From the NCBI GenBank assembly GCA_015061525.1, contig SUWK01000001.1, positions 62,001-126,000 on the forward strand: a DNA stretch of 64,000 bases, read 5' to 3'. A program made the position numbers and the translations under genes. The notes under the pieces were generated by a model that was not told where the DNA came from, ran no database searches, and worked only from the letters and a program-made list of their open reading frames with translations. The stretch is from Lentisphaerota bacterium (GTDB lineage Bacteria; Verrucomicrobiota; Lentisphaeria; Victivallales; Victivallaceae). This document shows positions 43,636 to 53,256 of this stretch, piece after piece (position 1 is the stretch's first letter; each line of letters opens with the position of its first letter).

Positions 43636-45081
43636 ATGCTTTACGACGTTGCAATAATCGGAGCCGGAGCTACCGGTGCAGCAGCGGCATTCATGCTTTC
43701 CAAATATCAGGTAAAAACTGTGCTTTTGGAACGTGCCCGCGAAGTGTGCGCCGGAGTATCAAAAGCCAATTCCGGAATCGTTCACGGAGGATTTCATCAT
43801 CCGTCTGATTCTCTCAAAACCCGACTGGAGCTGCGGGGAAATGAATTGATCGAAAAACTCTCTTCTCAACTGCATTTTCCCTACCTTAAATGCGGAATTC
43901 TGGTTGTTGCTTACAGTGAAGAAGAACTTGAAATTCTGCAAAAACTTTATCAGCGTGGTTTGGACAACGGCGTGAAAGATATGGAGTTTTGCGGTCGTGA
44001 ACGGATTTTCGAACTGGAGCCGAAACTGGACGACTCTGCCGTCGGAGGCTTTTTTGTACCTCACGGAGGAACCATTGAACCATATAATTATGTATTTTCT
44101 CTGGTTGAATGCGCACTTAAAAATCACGTCGATCTGCGGTGTGAATTCAAAGTGACCAAAGGCAATTTTGTTGACGGAGCCTGGGAACTTACTGCGGAAG
44201 ACGGCAGAACCATCAAGGCAAAATATGCAGTTAATGCCGCCGGATTATTCGCCGATGAAGTTTCCCGGGCACTGGAGGCGGAAAACTTCAACATATTTCC
44301 CCGCAAAGGCGAAGAATACCTTCTCGACCGCACCTGTGCCGGACGCCCATCTAAAGTTATTTTCCCGGTGCCGGTAAAGCATTCCAAAGGAGTTCTGGTC
44401 ATCCCAACGGCGGGCGGAACCACCATGATCGGTCCTACTGCCGAGGTTCTGGATGACAAAAATGATACCGCAACGACCAGAGATAATTTTATAAAAATCC
44501 TGAATCTCACTCAAAAAATGGTCAAGGGTTTGTCAGCCAGAGATTTGATTACCAGTTTCGCAGGATTGCGTCCGGTTCACGATTCTGAAGATTTTTATAT
44601 TGAACAGTCCGCCGTACAACCGGCACTGATCCAGGCAGCAGGGATACAATCCCCGGGGTTGACGGCCTCTCCTGCAATCGGGGAATACATCGTTTGCCTG
44701 CTGAAAAATGCCGGACTGCCTCTTGAGGAAAAAACGGATTTTGACGGTACTTTACCTGAAAGATTTGAGGCTCGTAAGGTTGATGATGTTAAATTGCAAC
44801 AGCTTTATCAGAGCGATCCGGCATGGACAAATATCGTCTGCCGCTGCGAAGAAATATCTGAAGCTGAAATAGCAGAAGCAGTAAGACGCGGCCACACGAC
44901 TGTTGACGGAGTCAAATTTTATACCCGTGCCGGAATGGGCAGATGTCAGGGCGGATTCTGCTCAGCTAAAATTTTTCAGATAATCAGCAAAGAAAGCGGT
45001 ATTCCGATGGAAAATTTGACTAAACGTGGCGGGGAGAGCCGCATCCTCGCCGGAAAACTCGGTGATCTGGAGGTAAAATGA
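43636..45081 (+). CDS. FAD-dependent glycerol-3-phosphate dehydrogenase-like oxidoreductase with [2Fe-2S] domain
   Basis: 481 aa. The N-terminal FAD motif is DVAIIGAGATGAAAAFML; the DAO-type substrate domain follows (KANSGIVHGGFHHPSDSLKT). The C-terminal BFD-like domain has cysteines at CRCEE (about residue 400) and CQGGFC (about 436-441), the arrangement of GlpA and hydroxyglutarate-type dehydrogenases. Membrane attachment is not evident. It overlaps the next gene by 4 nt. The exact substrate (glycerol-3-phosphate or a 2-hydroxy acid) is inferred. Confidence 0.85.
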   Translation: MLYDVAIIGAGATGAAAAFMLSKYQVKTVLLERAREVCAGVSKANSGIVHGGFHHPSDSLKTRLELRGNELIEKLSSQLHFPYLKCGILVVAYSEEELEILQKLYQRGLDNGVKDMEFCGRERIFELEPKLDDSAVGGFFVPHGGTIEPYNYVFSLVECALKNHVDLRCEFKVTKGNFVDGAWELTAEDGRTIKAKYAVNAAGLFADEVSRALEAENFNIFPRKGEEYLLDRTCAGRPSKVIFPVPVKHSKGVLVIPTAGGTTMIGPTAEVLDDKNDTATTRDNFIKILNLTQKMVKGLSARDLITSFAGLRPVHDSEDFYIEQSAVQPALIQAAGIQSPGLTASPAIGEYIVCLLKNAGLPLEEKTDFDGTLPERFEARKVDDVKLQQLYQSDPAWTNIVCRCEEISEAEIAEAVRRGHTTVDGVKFYTRAGMGRCQGGFCSAKIFQIISKESGIPMENLTKRGGESRILAGKLGDLEVK

Positions 45082-46331
45082 TGACTCTTTCAGAAAAATA
45101 CGATGCAGTTATTATCGGAGCCGGTGCTGCCGGACTGGCTGCCGGAAGTGTCTGTGCGCAAGCCGGAGTTTCCACACTGATCATTGACCGGGAAAGCCGC
45201 ACCGGTGGTATTCTCAATCAATGTATTCACAACGGATTCGGGCTGCGCTATTTCAAAGAAGAACTGACCGGCCCGGAATTTGCTTTCCGAATGTCGGAAA
45301 AAGCCCGCAATGCCGGAGTATCTTTCGCGCTTGATTCCGCCGTTACCAAAGTAAAAAAACTTGCCGACGGAACCTTCGACTTGCGTGTAACATCAAAAAA
45401 ATTCGGTGTGAAACACATAAATGCCAAAGCTCTTTTACTTGCAGCCGGATGCCGGGAACGCACAAGGGGGGCAATTGCCACTCCCGGAGGCAGACCGGCG
45501 GGTATTTTCACTGCCGGAGCCGCACAGAAATTGCTCAACTGCAGCGGCAAACTGCCGGGCAAATCTGCCGTTATCGTCGGTTCCGGTGATATCGGTCTGA
45601 TTATGGCGCGCCGCTTGCGCTGGAGCGGAATTGAGGTAAAAGCGGTGGTGGAAATCATGCCATATTCAGCCGGATTGACCAGAAATGTGGTACAGTGTCT
45701 GCACGATTTTAACATCCCATTGTATTTATCGACGTCAGTTGTACAGATCAACGGCAAAGACCGGGTGGAAAGTGTAGTTGCAGCACCGTTGGATGCCAAT
45801 AAAGTTCCGGATATGTCAAAAGCATTCACCATCCCATGTGACACTGTTCTTTTTTCCGTGGGATTGATTCCTGAAATGGAGTTGGCCAGACAGCTTGATG
45901 TAAAAGAAAATCCTGCAACCGGCGGTGCGGAAATCAACTCGATGTATAACACAAGTGTGCCGGGATTTTTCTCGGCCGGAAATGTCCTGCATGTTCATGA
46001 TTTGGTGGATTTCGTTGCCGAAGAAGCTGAATTTGCCGGAAAATGCATGGTCGATTATCTTGCCTCCGCCACCCCCGGCCGGGAGTTTTCTGCCGGTGCC
46101 GGGAAAAATTTGAAATATGTGATACCTAACCGTTTTTCACCATCTTCAGCCACCCGCTTCCTCTTCCGGCCGACAACCGTTGCCGACCGTGCAGAGCTGA
46201 AAGCGATCGTAAACGGAGAAACTGTCTGGCAGAAAAAACTGCTATTTGTCCGTCCGGCAGAGATGATCATCGCGGAAGTCCCTGCTGATTTGCTCAAAAA
46301 TGATGTCTGTTTTATTCTGGAGGAGATGTAA
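45078..46331 (+). CDS. FAD/NAD(P)-dependent pyridine-nucleotide oxidoreductase (GlpB-like partner)
   Basis: 417 aa with two dinucleotide motifs: DAVIIGAGAAGLAAGSVC for FAD at the N-terminus and AVIVGSGDIGLIMARRL for NAD(P) near residue 165. CGVGLIP-like FSVGLIPEMELARQL and the VSAGNVLHVHDLVD-type FFSAGNVLHVHDLVD segment close the FAD site. This combination regularly follows GlpA-like proteins and precedes DUF1667 proteins. Probably an electron-transferring partner of the upstream subunit. Confidence 0.85.
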   Translation: MMTLSEKYDAVIIGAGAAGLAAGSVCAQAGVSTLIIDRESRTGGILNQCIHNGFGLRYFKEELTGPEFAFRMSEKARNAGVSFALDSAVTKVKKLADGTFDLRVTSKKFGVKHINAKALLLAAGCRERTRGAIATPGGRPAGIFTAGAAQKLLNCSGKLPGKSAVIVGSGDIGLIMARRLRWSGIEVKAVVEIMPYSAGLTRNVVQCLHDFNIPLYLSTSVVQINGKDRVESVVAAPLDANKVPDMSKAFTIPCDTVLFSVGLIPEMELARQLDVKENPATGGAEINSMYNTSVPGFFSAGNVLHVHDLVDFVAEEAEFAGKCMVDYLASATPGREFSAGAGKNLKYVIPNRFSPSSATRFLFRPTTVADRAELKAIVNGETVWQKKLLFVRPAEMIIAEVPADLLKNDVCFILEEM

Positions 46332-46332
46332 T

Positions 46333-46683
46333 ATGTGTCAATTGATCTGTATAAGCTGCCCGCAGGGGTGTCATTTGAGTGCGGAATATTCTGAAAACGG
46401 AAGCTGGATGATTTCCGGTAACCGCTGTCCGCGCGGTGAAGTTTATGCAAAACAGGAATTGACGGATCCCCGCCGGGTGGTGACCGCAGTTATGCCGTGT
46501 GCAAATTCTGAACATCCTTTTGTCGCAGTAAGAACAACCGCCCCCTGCCCCAAGGCAAAAATACCGGCACTGCTCAATCTGCTCTACCGTACAACCGCTC
46601 CGGCTGATGTAAAAAACGGTGATATTGTCATAAAAAATATTGATAATTCTGAAATCAGTGTTATAGTAACAGAGAACATCTGA
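46333..46683 (+). CDS. DUF1667 protein (cysteine-rich electron-transfer-like subunit)
   Basis: 116 aa starting MCQLICISCPQGCHLSAEY, with CPQGC and a later NRCPRGEVYAKQELTDPRRV, the DUF1667 signature. Further cysteines (MPCAN, APCPKAK) could bind an iron-sulfur cluster. ATG 46333, 1 nt after the upstream stop, has GGAG; an ORF extension to 46300 overlaps the upstream gene and is rejected. Predicted third component of the dehydrogenase complex. Confidence 0.85.
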   Translation: MCQLICISCPQGCHLSAEYSENGSWMISGNRCPRGEVYAKQELTDPRRVVTAVMPCANSEHPFVAVRTTAPCPKAKIPALLNLLYRTTAPADVKNGDIVIKNIDNSEISVIVTENI

Positions 46684-46706
46684 ATTGTACACTGAAAGGA
46701 ATATCA

Positions 46707-47288
46707 ATGAACCTGCTTGAATTATCCCAAAACATCCGCAAAATACGTATTGAACAGGATATGACCGTGGAGCAGCTTGCCAAAAGCAGCGGATTCAGCA
46801 AGGGATTTATCTCTCAAGTTGAAAACTTCCGGATAACTCCATCGTTAAAAGCTCTCACACGCATCGCAGATGCCCTCGGCGTTTCTATGAGCGTACTTTT
46901 TGCGGAAGACGGGGATACCTCATCCCAGTACACATTCGGGAATTTAAGCGATGGCAAAGAACTTGACCGGGACAACAGTGAAGAACATGGCATCCGTTAT
47001 TTTTCGCTGGCACATCGCCATATCGGGCGGAAAATGGATCCGTTCATTATTGAATATACTCCCGCTTCTCCACGTGAGTTCAAGTTTCATGATACTGAAG
47101 AGTTCTTCATTTTGCTTGAAGGAGAACTCAACTACATTCTCTGCGATAACAATACCCGCAAACTGATGCATCCGAACGACACTATCTATCTCCGTGCAAA
47201 TGTTCCGCACCGGGTGGAACTTGCGCCGAACTGCTCCTACGCCAAAGGCTTGCTGATATACACTGATTCCGAACTGGATATCGACTGA
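46707..47288 (+). CDS. XRE-cupin transcriptional regulator
   Basis: 193 aa. Residues 7-60 form an HTH (IRKIRIEQDMTVEQLAKSSG followed by FSKGFISQVENFRITPS), residues about 110-180 a cupin (FHDTEEFFILLEGELNYILC, HPNDTIYLRANVPHRVEL). PuuR-like architecture: the cupin probably senses a small molecule. It is the last gene of the dehydrogenase operon, so local autoregulation is likely. Its domain order is the same as the N-terminal half of the fusion protein at 6540-8825. Confidence 0.88.
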   Translation: MNLLELSQNIRKIRIEQDMTVEQLAKSSGFSKGFISQVENFRITPSLKALTRIADALGVSMSVLFAEDGDTSSQYTFGNLSDGKELDRDNSEEHGIRYFSLAHRHIGRKMDPFIIEYTPASPREFKFHDTEEFFILLEGELNYILCDNNTRKLMHPNDTIYLRANVPHRVELAPNCSYAKGLLIYTDSELDID

Positions 47289-48449
47289 TCAAGGGGTATT
47301 TACGATTGCGCTCAGCAGCATACAGTTGCTCTTTCGGTCAAACAATATTACGACAAAAGGATGATTGGCAGTAAAGTTATTTAACTTTTCCTGAACTGCC
47401 GATGGAGCAGATTCCACAGCAACTATCTTGGTAACAGCTGCAGTCTCGGTACCGGATTCATTCATTTTCAGCTTTACAAGCTGACGTGCAGAAGAGATAA
47501 AAAGCGTCCGATGGAGTGCTATTTTATTCAGATCACTGTCTTCAGGATCAAAAACGTTTTTTAATCCGGCTGAACGTAAAAGCGGTATCAAATCGTTATC
47601 AGCAGCAATATCCAATACCGGAAGCTGAATGACAGTTTCATATTGTGAAGATGCCTGATCGACGATCGAGTTTATTCCCTTTTCGCAGAGAGTTTCCAAT
47701 ACCGTTGATACCGGAGCCGATTTTTCAAGCGGCGTGAGACAAAGCATTCTCATTATTCCGTCGGCATAATCCAATACCACCCCGTGGATCTTTCCATCAT
47801 TATAATACGGGACCTGTTTATTATCAAGCATCATTTTCACCTGATAACTGACTCCATCTTCGGGATAAAACAGTTGTTTCTGGGTATTGCATGCATCAAA
47901 TTGCGACTTCCATGTACCCTTGTAATACATAATATTTACCAATATCATCAAAGGATTTCCGGTAAAATCATAATCTTGAAAAACATCATTGAATAATCCT
48001 CTGCTCTGTTCTTTTGCAATGGAGTTCAGCAATTCCCTGCATTGAACATGTTTTGTAAAATCTGCCTGAAAAAGTTTCGTATTGAAAAAATATGCGGCCT
48101 TATTGACAAACTCTTTATCAAGAGTGATCTTGTTTGAAAAAATCGCCGTATTCCCACTGAAAAAATCAACCGTTGATGCTTTCAGAGATTTAACCGCCAT
48201 CTGCAATGCTTTTCTGCCGGAGTAATCCAAACCCAACACTTGCGATAATTCTGCGGCACTTGTATTGCCGGCACCGCAGGAAACTGTACCGAAACACTCA
48301 AGTAAACTGACAGGGGACAATACGACATTACCTTGCGGAGAAAGTTTGTGAGCTTGTTTCAACAAACTGAATACCTGTTTTTCCAACACATCATTCGCAA
48401 ACACTGCAAACGCGGCAAAAATCCCCGCAAGCAACAGACTTTTTTTCAT
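47289..48449 (-). CDS. Secreted serpin
   Basis: 386 aa with a signal peptide (KKSLLLAGIFAAFAVFA). The serpin fold signature is clear: NVVLSPVSLLECFGTVSCGA, ILVNIMYYKGTWKSQF, the hinge NESGTETAAVTK near residue 335, and NHPFVVILFDRKSNCMLL near the end. The hinge has the small-residue pattern of inhibitory serpins. Counting from the hinge Glu as P17 puts P1-P1' near Ser-Ala, which is only an estimate. ATG 48449 with GGAG is preferred to 48461. Converges on the XRE-cupin gene with no gap. Confidence 0.88.
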   Translation of the reverse strand: MKKSLLLAGIFAAFAVFANDVLEKQVFSLLKQAHKLSPQGNVVLSPVSLLECFGTVSCGAGNTSAAELSQVLGLDYSGRKALQMAVKSLKASTVDFFSGNTAIFSNKITLDKEFVNKAAYFFNTKLFQADFTKHVQCRELLNSIAKEQSRGLFNDVFQDYDFTGNPLMILVNIMYYKGTWKSQFDACNTQKQLFYPEDGVSYQVKMMLDNKQVPYYNDGKIHGVVLDYADGIMRMLCLTPLEKSAPVSTVLETLCEKGINSIVDQASSQYETVIQLPVLDIAADNDLIPLLRSAGLKNVFDPEDSDLNKIALHRTLFISSARQLVKLKMNESGTETAAVTKIVAVESAPSAVQEKLNNFTANHPFVVILFDRKSNCMLLSAIVNTP

Positions 48450-48613
48450 AATCGACTCCATTTATTGCTAATTTGATTTTAATACAATACTGCCTGAAAT
48501 AAAAAATTCAACCTGGATACCGTTTTTTTGACAAAAATACTGGAAAAAAATGCTCTGTGATGTTATTTTATAATTTTGTAAATGATATAAAATAAGATTG
48601 AGGTTTTCTCCCT

Positions 48614-50470
48614 ATGAAATATTATGATGTTGCAGTAGTCGGTGCCGGTCATGCTGGTTGTGAGGCGGCATTTGCCGCTGCCAGATTGGGGGCAAAAGTA
48701 TTGCTGATCACGTTCAATATGGACCATATTGCCCAAATGAGCTGCAATCCGGCGATCGGTGGTATCGCCAAGGGGCAAGTCGTTCGTGAAATCGATGCTC
48801 TCGGCGGGGCAATGGGGATGGTTTCAGAAGCAGCCGCCATCCAGTTCCGCATGCTCAATCGTACAAAAGGTCCGGCGGTCTGGTCTCCCCGCGCTCAATG
48901 TGACAAAGCAGCATACCGCGGCGGGATGAAGTTTCTCCTCGAAAATACTCCGAATATAGATATCCTTCAGTCAGAAGTGACCTCCTTTATGGTGGAAAAC
49001 GATACCATTTGCGGTCTTGTCACCCATCTTGGCGATCACATCCGTACCGGTGCAGTGGTGCTGACGACCGGAACTTCGCTCAATGGCACACTGCATTACG
49101 GGCTGAACCATTACCCTGGCGGCAGAGCCGGAGATCAAGCGTCATGTGAACTGTCTACTGCTCTGCATGAGCAGCTCGGCATTGAACTCGGACGGCTGAA
49201 AACCGGAACTCCTCCGCGTATTTTGGCGAAGACAATAGATTTTTCTTCGCTGGAACTTCAACCGTCAGAGCCGCAGTTTGAAGAATTTTCCTTCTGGAGC
49301 AAGACATTGCGTCCATCTCTGGTCAATGCTGTCCGTCGTGATTTGCCGTGCTATATGCTCCACTCCACCGATGAAACAGCTGCAGTTGTACGGGCAAATA
49401 TCGACAAGTCCCCCATGTACAGCGGAGTTATAAAAGGCATAGGAACGCGTTATTGCCCATCATTTGAAGATAAGGTTATCCGTTTCCCGCAACACCCTTA
49501 TCATCTGCTCTTTCTTGAACCGGAAGGTGCGGAAACCGGGGAATATTACCTCAACGGTTTTTCCAGCAGTCTGCCGCCGGAAGTTCAGAAACTGATGCTG
49601 CGCACCCTGCCCGGTCTGCACGATGCGGTGATTTCCCGCTACGCCTACGCTATTGAATATGATTTTATCCCGCCGTATCAGACGGAACGCTGTCTGCGCA
49701 ATAAACGCTGGCACAATCTCTTTACTGCCGGTCAGATCAATGGAACCAGCGGATATGAGGAAGCTGCCGGTCAGGGATTGATCGCCGGAATGAATGCTGC
49801 GCGCCATGTTGCAGGCAAAGATGGTGTTTTTCCCGGACGGGATATCAGTTATATCGGTGTCATGCTCGATGATTTATCGACCAAAGAGATCGTTGAACCA
49901 TACCGGTTGTTTACCAGCCGTGCAGAATACCGTCTTTCTTTACGTCAGGAAAACGCTGATTTGCGTTTGTGCCGTCTGGCGTATAAGTGGGGTATTTTGC
50001 CGCAGGAAAAATTTGCAGAATACGAGCAGTATGAAACTCTTTTTTACCAGAAACTCAACTATTGCAAACAAGCAAAACACGGGAAAAACACCCTCTTTGC
50101 CGCGCTGCGGGAAATTACCCCCGGAACAGCTGTTCACGATGCAGGAAAAATTGCGGAACTTTTGCAGCTGCCCGATAACCGTATAGGCAAACGGGTGTTC
50201 CAGGAGTTGCTCATCGCTGCAAAATACGATGGATATCTGCAACGGGAAGAAGTGGAGATATCCCGCTTGAAAAAACTGGAAGAAACTATGATCGTCGCTG
50301 ATTTTGACTACTCCAATGTGCGCGGATTGTGCAATGAGTCCAGACAGAAACTGGAAAAGATCCGTCCTGCGACATTGGGACAAGCCGGACGCATTGACGG
50401 GGTCACTCCTGCAGATATTGGTCTTTTGCAGGTGCATCTGAAAAAATTGAAAGGAAAAAGCGGAGAATGA
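48614..50470 (+). CDS. mnmG: tRNA uridine-5-carboxymethylaminomethyl modification enzyme MnmG
   Basis: FAD protein that with MnmE makes cmnm5U34 in tRNAs. VVGAGHAGCEAAFAAARLGA binds FAD; SCNPAIGGIAKGQVVREIDA, PRAQCDKAAYRGGM and FTAGQINGTSGYEEAAGQG are hallmark motifs. 618 aa, full length. The upstream gap has TATAAT-like and TTGACA-like elements at poor spacing. Overlaps the permease gene by 4 nt. Confidence 0.95.
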   Translation: MKYYDVAVVGAGHAGCEAAFAAARLGAKVLLITFNMDHIAQMSCNPAIGGIAKGQVVREIDALGGAMGMVSEAAAIQFRMLNRTKGPAVWSPRAQCDKAAYRGGMKFLLENTPNIDILQSEVTSFMVENDTICGLVTHLGDHIRTGAVVLTTGTSLNGTLHYGLNHYPGGRAGDQASCELSTALHEQLGIELGRLKTGTPPRILAKTIDFSSLELQPSEPQFEEFSFWSKTLRPSLVNAVRRDLPCYMLHSTDETAAVVRANIDKSPMYSGVIKGIGTRYCPSFEDKVIRFPQHPYHLLFLEPEGAETGEYYLNGFSSSLPPEVQKLMLRTLPGLHDAVISRYAYAIEYDFIPPYQTERCLRNKRWHNLFTAGQINGTSGYEEAAGQGLIAGMNAARHVAGKDGVFPGRDISYIGVMLDDLSTKEIVEPYRLFTSRAEYRLSLRQENADLRLCRLAYKWGILPQEKFAEYEQYETLFYQKLNYCKQAKHGKNTLFAALREITPGTAVHDAGKIAELLQLPDNRIGKRVFQELLIAAKYDGYLQREEVEISRLKKLEETMIVADFDYSNVRGLCNESRQKLEKIRPATLGQAGRIDGVTPADIGLLQVHLKKLKGKSGE

Positions 50471-51390
50471 AGCTCTCAAGTTGGCAAAAAATCAGAACCG
50501 ACAAATGGGGTATCGCCGCTTTGATCGTGGTTCTGATTTACATTTTCACTGCCATCGGTGTTGAGATATACAGTATTTACTGCAAAAAAAACAATATTCT
50601 TCCATCCTATAACAGGAGTGCCGCAGAAAGTTATTCGCCGCCATCAGAAAAACACTGGTTGGGAACTGATTATCAGGGGCGGGATGTATTGCTCCGCACC
50701 GCAGCAGGAAGTGCAAGTGCTTTGAAAACCGGTTTGGCAGCCGGTCTGATCGCTGTTGCCATCGGTGTAACGTTGGGAATGGTCTCCGGATATTTCGGCG
50801 GCAAAACGGATGAGACCATCGTATGGCTTTTCAGTACTTTTGCTGCCATGCCGACATTGCTGTTCATTCTGGCATTTGCGCTGCTGATGAGTCAGGAGTT
50901 CCTTTCCCCGGAAGCGTTGGAGGTTCTGAAAAAAATTTCCGGTGTGATCAATACCGAACCGGCAATGTTCGGAGTTTATCTTGCAATTGGTCTGACTGGT
51001 TGGGTAACACTCTGCAAGGTCATCCGGGGTGAAACGATGAAACTAAAAAATCTCGGATATATTTCGGCGGCAAAAGTTGCCGGCGTCCGAAGTTTTACCA
51101 TTATTTTCCGGCACATTTTTCCGAATATATTTCATCTGGTCATCATCTATTTTACCACGTTATTCGCCAGTGCGATCATGTTGGAAGTCATCGTCAGCTA
51201 TCTTGGACTTGGGGCGCAAACCGTACCAAGTTGGGGCGTAATGATTTCAGACGGCCAAAATCGTTTATGGGCAGGCGTATGGTGGGAAATCACCGCCGCG
51301 TCCGGAGCGTTGCTGATACTGGTGCTTGCACTGAATATCCTGGGCGACAGCTTGCGTGATGCACTTGATCCGCGCAGCCAACGTGCATGA
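50467..51390 (+). CDS. ABC transporter permease (DppC/OppC type), orphan
   Basis: 307 aa, about six membrane helices. The N-terminal HWLGTDYQGRDVLLRTAAGSA segment and the EAA loop region (AAKVAGVRSFTIIFRHIFPN) identify a peptide/nickel-type importer permease. No ATPase, substrate-binding protein or second permease is nearby. It starts by ATGA overlap with mnmG and ends 1 nt from a convergent gene. The partner subunits must be elsewhere, or the gene is a remnant. Confidence 0.85.
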   Translation: MKLSSWQKIRTDKWGIAALIVVLIYIFTAIGVEIYSIYCKKNNILPSYNRSAAESYSPPSEKHWLGTDYQGRDVLLRTAAGSASALKTGLAAGLIAVAIGVTLGMVSGYFGGKTDETIVWLFSTFAAMPTLLFILAFALLMSQEFLSPEALEVLKKISGVINTEPAMFGVYLAIGLTGWVTLCKVIRGETMKLKNLGYISAAKVAGVRSFTIIFRHIFPNIFHLVIIYFTTLFASAIMLEVIVSYLGLGAQTVPSWGVMISDGQNRLWAGVWWEITAASGALLILVLALNILGDSLRDALDPRSQRA

Positions 51391-51391
51391 A

Positions 51392-51967
51392 TCACTCCGG
51401 AAATGGAGCAAAATTTACCAAAGGGAAAAACGGTATCAAGGCATTGGGATTGTAATTGACCAGCCCGATCTGCAAACCACTTTCTGCAGTATTCAAAATA
51501 CCGATCTGTAACAGATTCATCTTCGGTTTGCCGGATTGCTTTTTGGGGAGTTTCAAATTGTATACTCCAATGCTTACTCCATAATTTTCTTCATAAAAAT
51601 TCCCTCCTCCGACAGAAAGACCGTAAACATTATGGTTTGAATTCATCAATCCGGCGGAAATACCGTACATACTCACATTCGCATTCATCAAAGGAGCAAC
51701 GCTTACTCCGTAACACTCCTTAACTCCGCCGCCCGGCAAATTCAACTCCACTCCATAAACTGTTGTCCCAACGGGACAAAAAAGTCCGAGATTATCCAGA
51801 TTTATTTGCAGCGGAGTCGGCATACCGGGAAAAAGTCCGCGAAACAAGGTAGCATAGAGCGGTTCTTCCCACTCATTGCCCAGAAGATCACTCTTTGAGG
51901 TATAACAGCCGTTAACCACACCCAGAATCATCAACAGAAATAATATTTTTACTGCCGGATGTTTCAT
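51392..51967 (-). CDS. LA_2272-type surface-repeat lipoprotein
   Basis: 191 aa. Lipoprotein signal with Cys in ILGVVNGC. The mature chain consists of short beta repeats of the form YG(V/I/L)S(V/A/I)G (YGVSVAPL, YGISAGLMNS, YGLSVGGG, YGVSIGVYN), then LQIGILNTAESGLQIGLVNY and a hydrophobic FFPLVNFAPFPE end. This matches surface repeat proteins known as LA_2272. Follows the MFS gene by 1 nt; the AGGAG lies in the MFS end. Confidence 0.75.
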   Translation of the reverse strand: MKHPAVKILFLLMILGVVNGCYTSKSDLLGNEWEEPLYATLFRGLFPGMPTPLQINLDNLGLFCPVGTTVYGVELNLPGGGVKECYGVSVAPLMNANVSMYGISAGLMNSNHNVYGLSVGGGNFYEENYGVSIGVYNLKLPKKQSGKPKMNLLQIGILNTAESGLQIGLVNYNPNALIPFFPLVNFAPFPE

Positions 51968-51968
51968 T

Positions 51969-53243
51969 TTATTCAAACTCCTTGCTGATATCTTCCCCCC
52001 TGCTCTCTTTAACCATCAGAGACAGCAGTGCGGCAATAACACCGGCAATCACCAGCACTCCAAAGACCAGCAAGTATGAGCTTCTGCCGTAAATTTTCAC
52101 CCCGTTCACAATTTGCGGTGCGTAAAGATCCATCAATTTTCCGGCACATCCTCCGGCAATTGCCGATACTCCGTAGGCAAAACAGTTGCCTACACACACT
52201 GCCGTTCCGAACCGGGTATCCGGATTGCTCTCTTTAATCAGTGCCACATAAATCGGTGATATATTTCCGGCAAATGCCATTATGAACAATCCTGCAATCG
52301 GCAGCCATGCTCCGGTACAGCAAAGGACACCGGAAAAAATCATTGCCGCTCCGCCAAGACATCCGAATGCTGAAAACAGAATAAACGGCCGCCGGTAATT
52401 TCCCGTAAAACGGCATATATTTGCCACCAGAAAACCATTAAGTGCGGCGATGACCATGGAAATTGTCATTACTGCTCCGGCGATATTTCCTGACAGAGCG
52501 CAGAAATCCTCCAGAAACTTTTTCCCGACAGTTGATTGCAATGCAAAATAAGTACCGAAACTGATGCCGACGGGGATCATCAGCGCACAATTCTGACGGT
52601 TTCTGCAAACGGCCCAATAAGCAGAAATACTGAACTTCACTTCCTTTTTTACCATGGGAAACCGGTCTTGTAAAGCAGTGATCGTGTAAAGAACATAAAA
52701 GATAAATGCTGCGACACCGGCAGCAAACACCATATAAAAGTAACCGAATTTATCCACTCCGGCAATAAATGGCGAAGCTCCGGTAATTGAACCGGAATAA
52801 CCTACTATGGTAACGATCCCCAATATCATCGGCATATTTTGCGGTGATATTCTGCTGATTTCTTTGACCAGACTCAGATAGATGGATGCCGCGCCGAAAC
52901 CAGTCATAAAACGACAGACATACAACAGTGTCAGTGAACCGGTAAAAGATGAAAGCAGCGATCCGGCACAAAACAGCAACCCTCCGACGATAATCACCCG
53001 CGCACCGCCGAAACGGTCAGCCAATAATCCGATGATCAATTGTGAAAATGCATATACACCCAGAAAAATCGCTCCCAACCGGGTCACACCGGCGGCATCA
53101 ATTTGAAACGCACTCTGCAATTCATCAAAAGCCGCGCCGGGAATAATAACTTTCTGCAGGTTGGCAAAATAGTAGATCGCCGCGATCAATGAAAGCAGCA
53201 AAACTCCGGATACGGCTTTTTTATTTTTCACTTCCGCACTCAT
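51969..53243 (-). CDS. Major facilitator superfamily transporter
   Basis: 424 aa with about twelve hydrophobic helices. The loop 2-3 motif GLLADRFGGARVIIVGGLLF is the MFS signature, and CRFMTGFGAASIYLSLVKEI follows. The N-terminus (AIYYFANLQKVIIPGAAFDEL) resembles transporters of organic acids or sugars, but the substrate is not assigned. First gene of a two-gene unit with the lipoprotein. Confidence 0.85.
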   Translation of the reverse strand: MSAEVKNKKAVSGVLLLSLIAAIYYFANLQKVIIPGAAFDELQSAFQIDAAGVTRLGAIFLGVYAFSQLIIGLLADRFGGARVIIVGGLLFCAGSLLSSFTGSLTLLYVCRFMTGFGAASIYLSLVKEISRISPQNMPMILGIVTIVGYSGSITGASPFIAGVDKFGYFYMVFAAGVAAFIFYVLYTITALQDRFPMVKKEVKFSISAYWAVCRNRQNCALMIPVGISFGTYFALQSTVGKKFLEDFCALSGNIAGAVMTISMVIAALNGFLVANICRFTGNYRRPFILFSAFGCLGGAAMIFSGVLCCTGAWLPIAGLFIMAFAGNISPIYVALIKESNPDTRFGTAVCVGNCFAYGVSAIAGGCAGKLMDLYAPQIVNGVKIYGRSSYLLVFGVLVIAGVIAALLSLMVKESRGEDISKEFE

Positions 53244-53256
53244 TTTTTACACCTCC

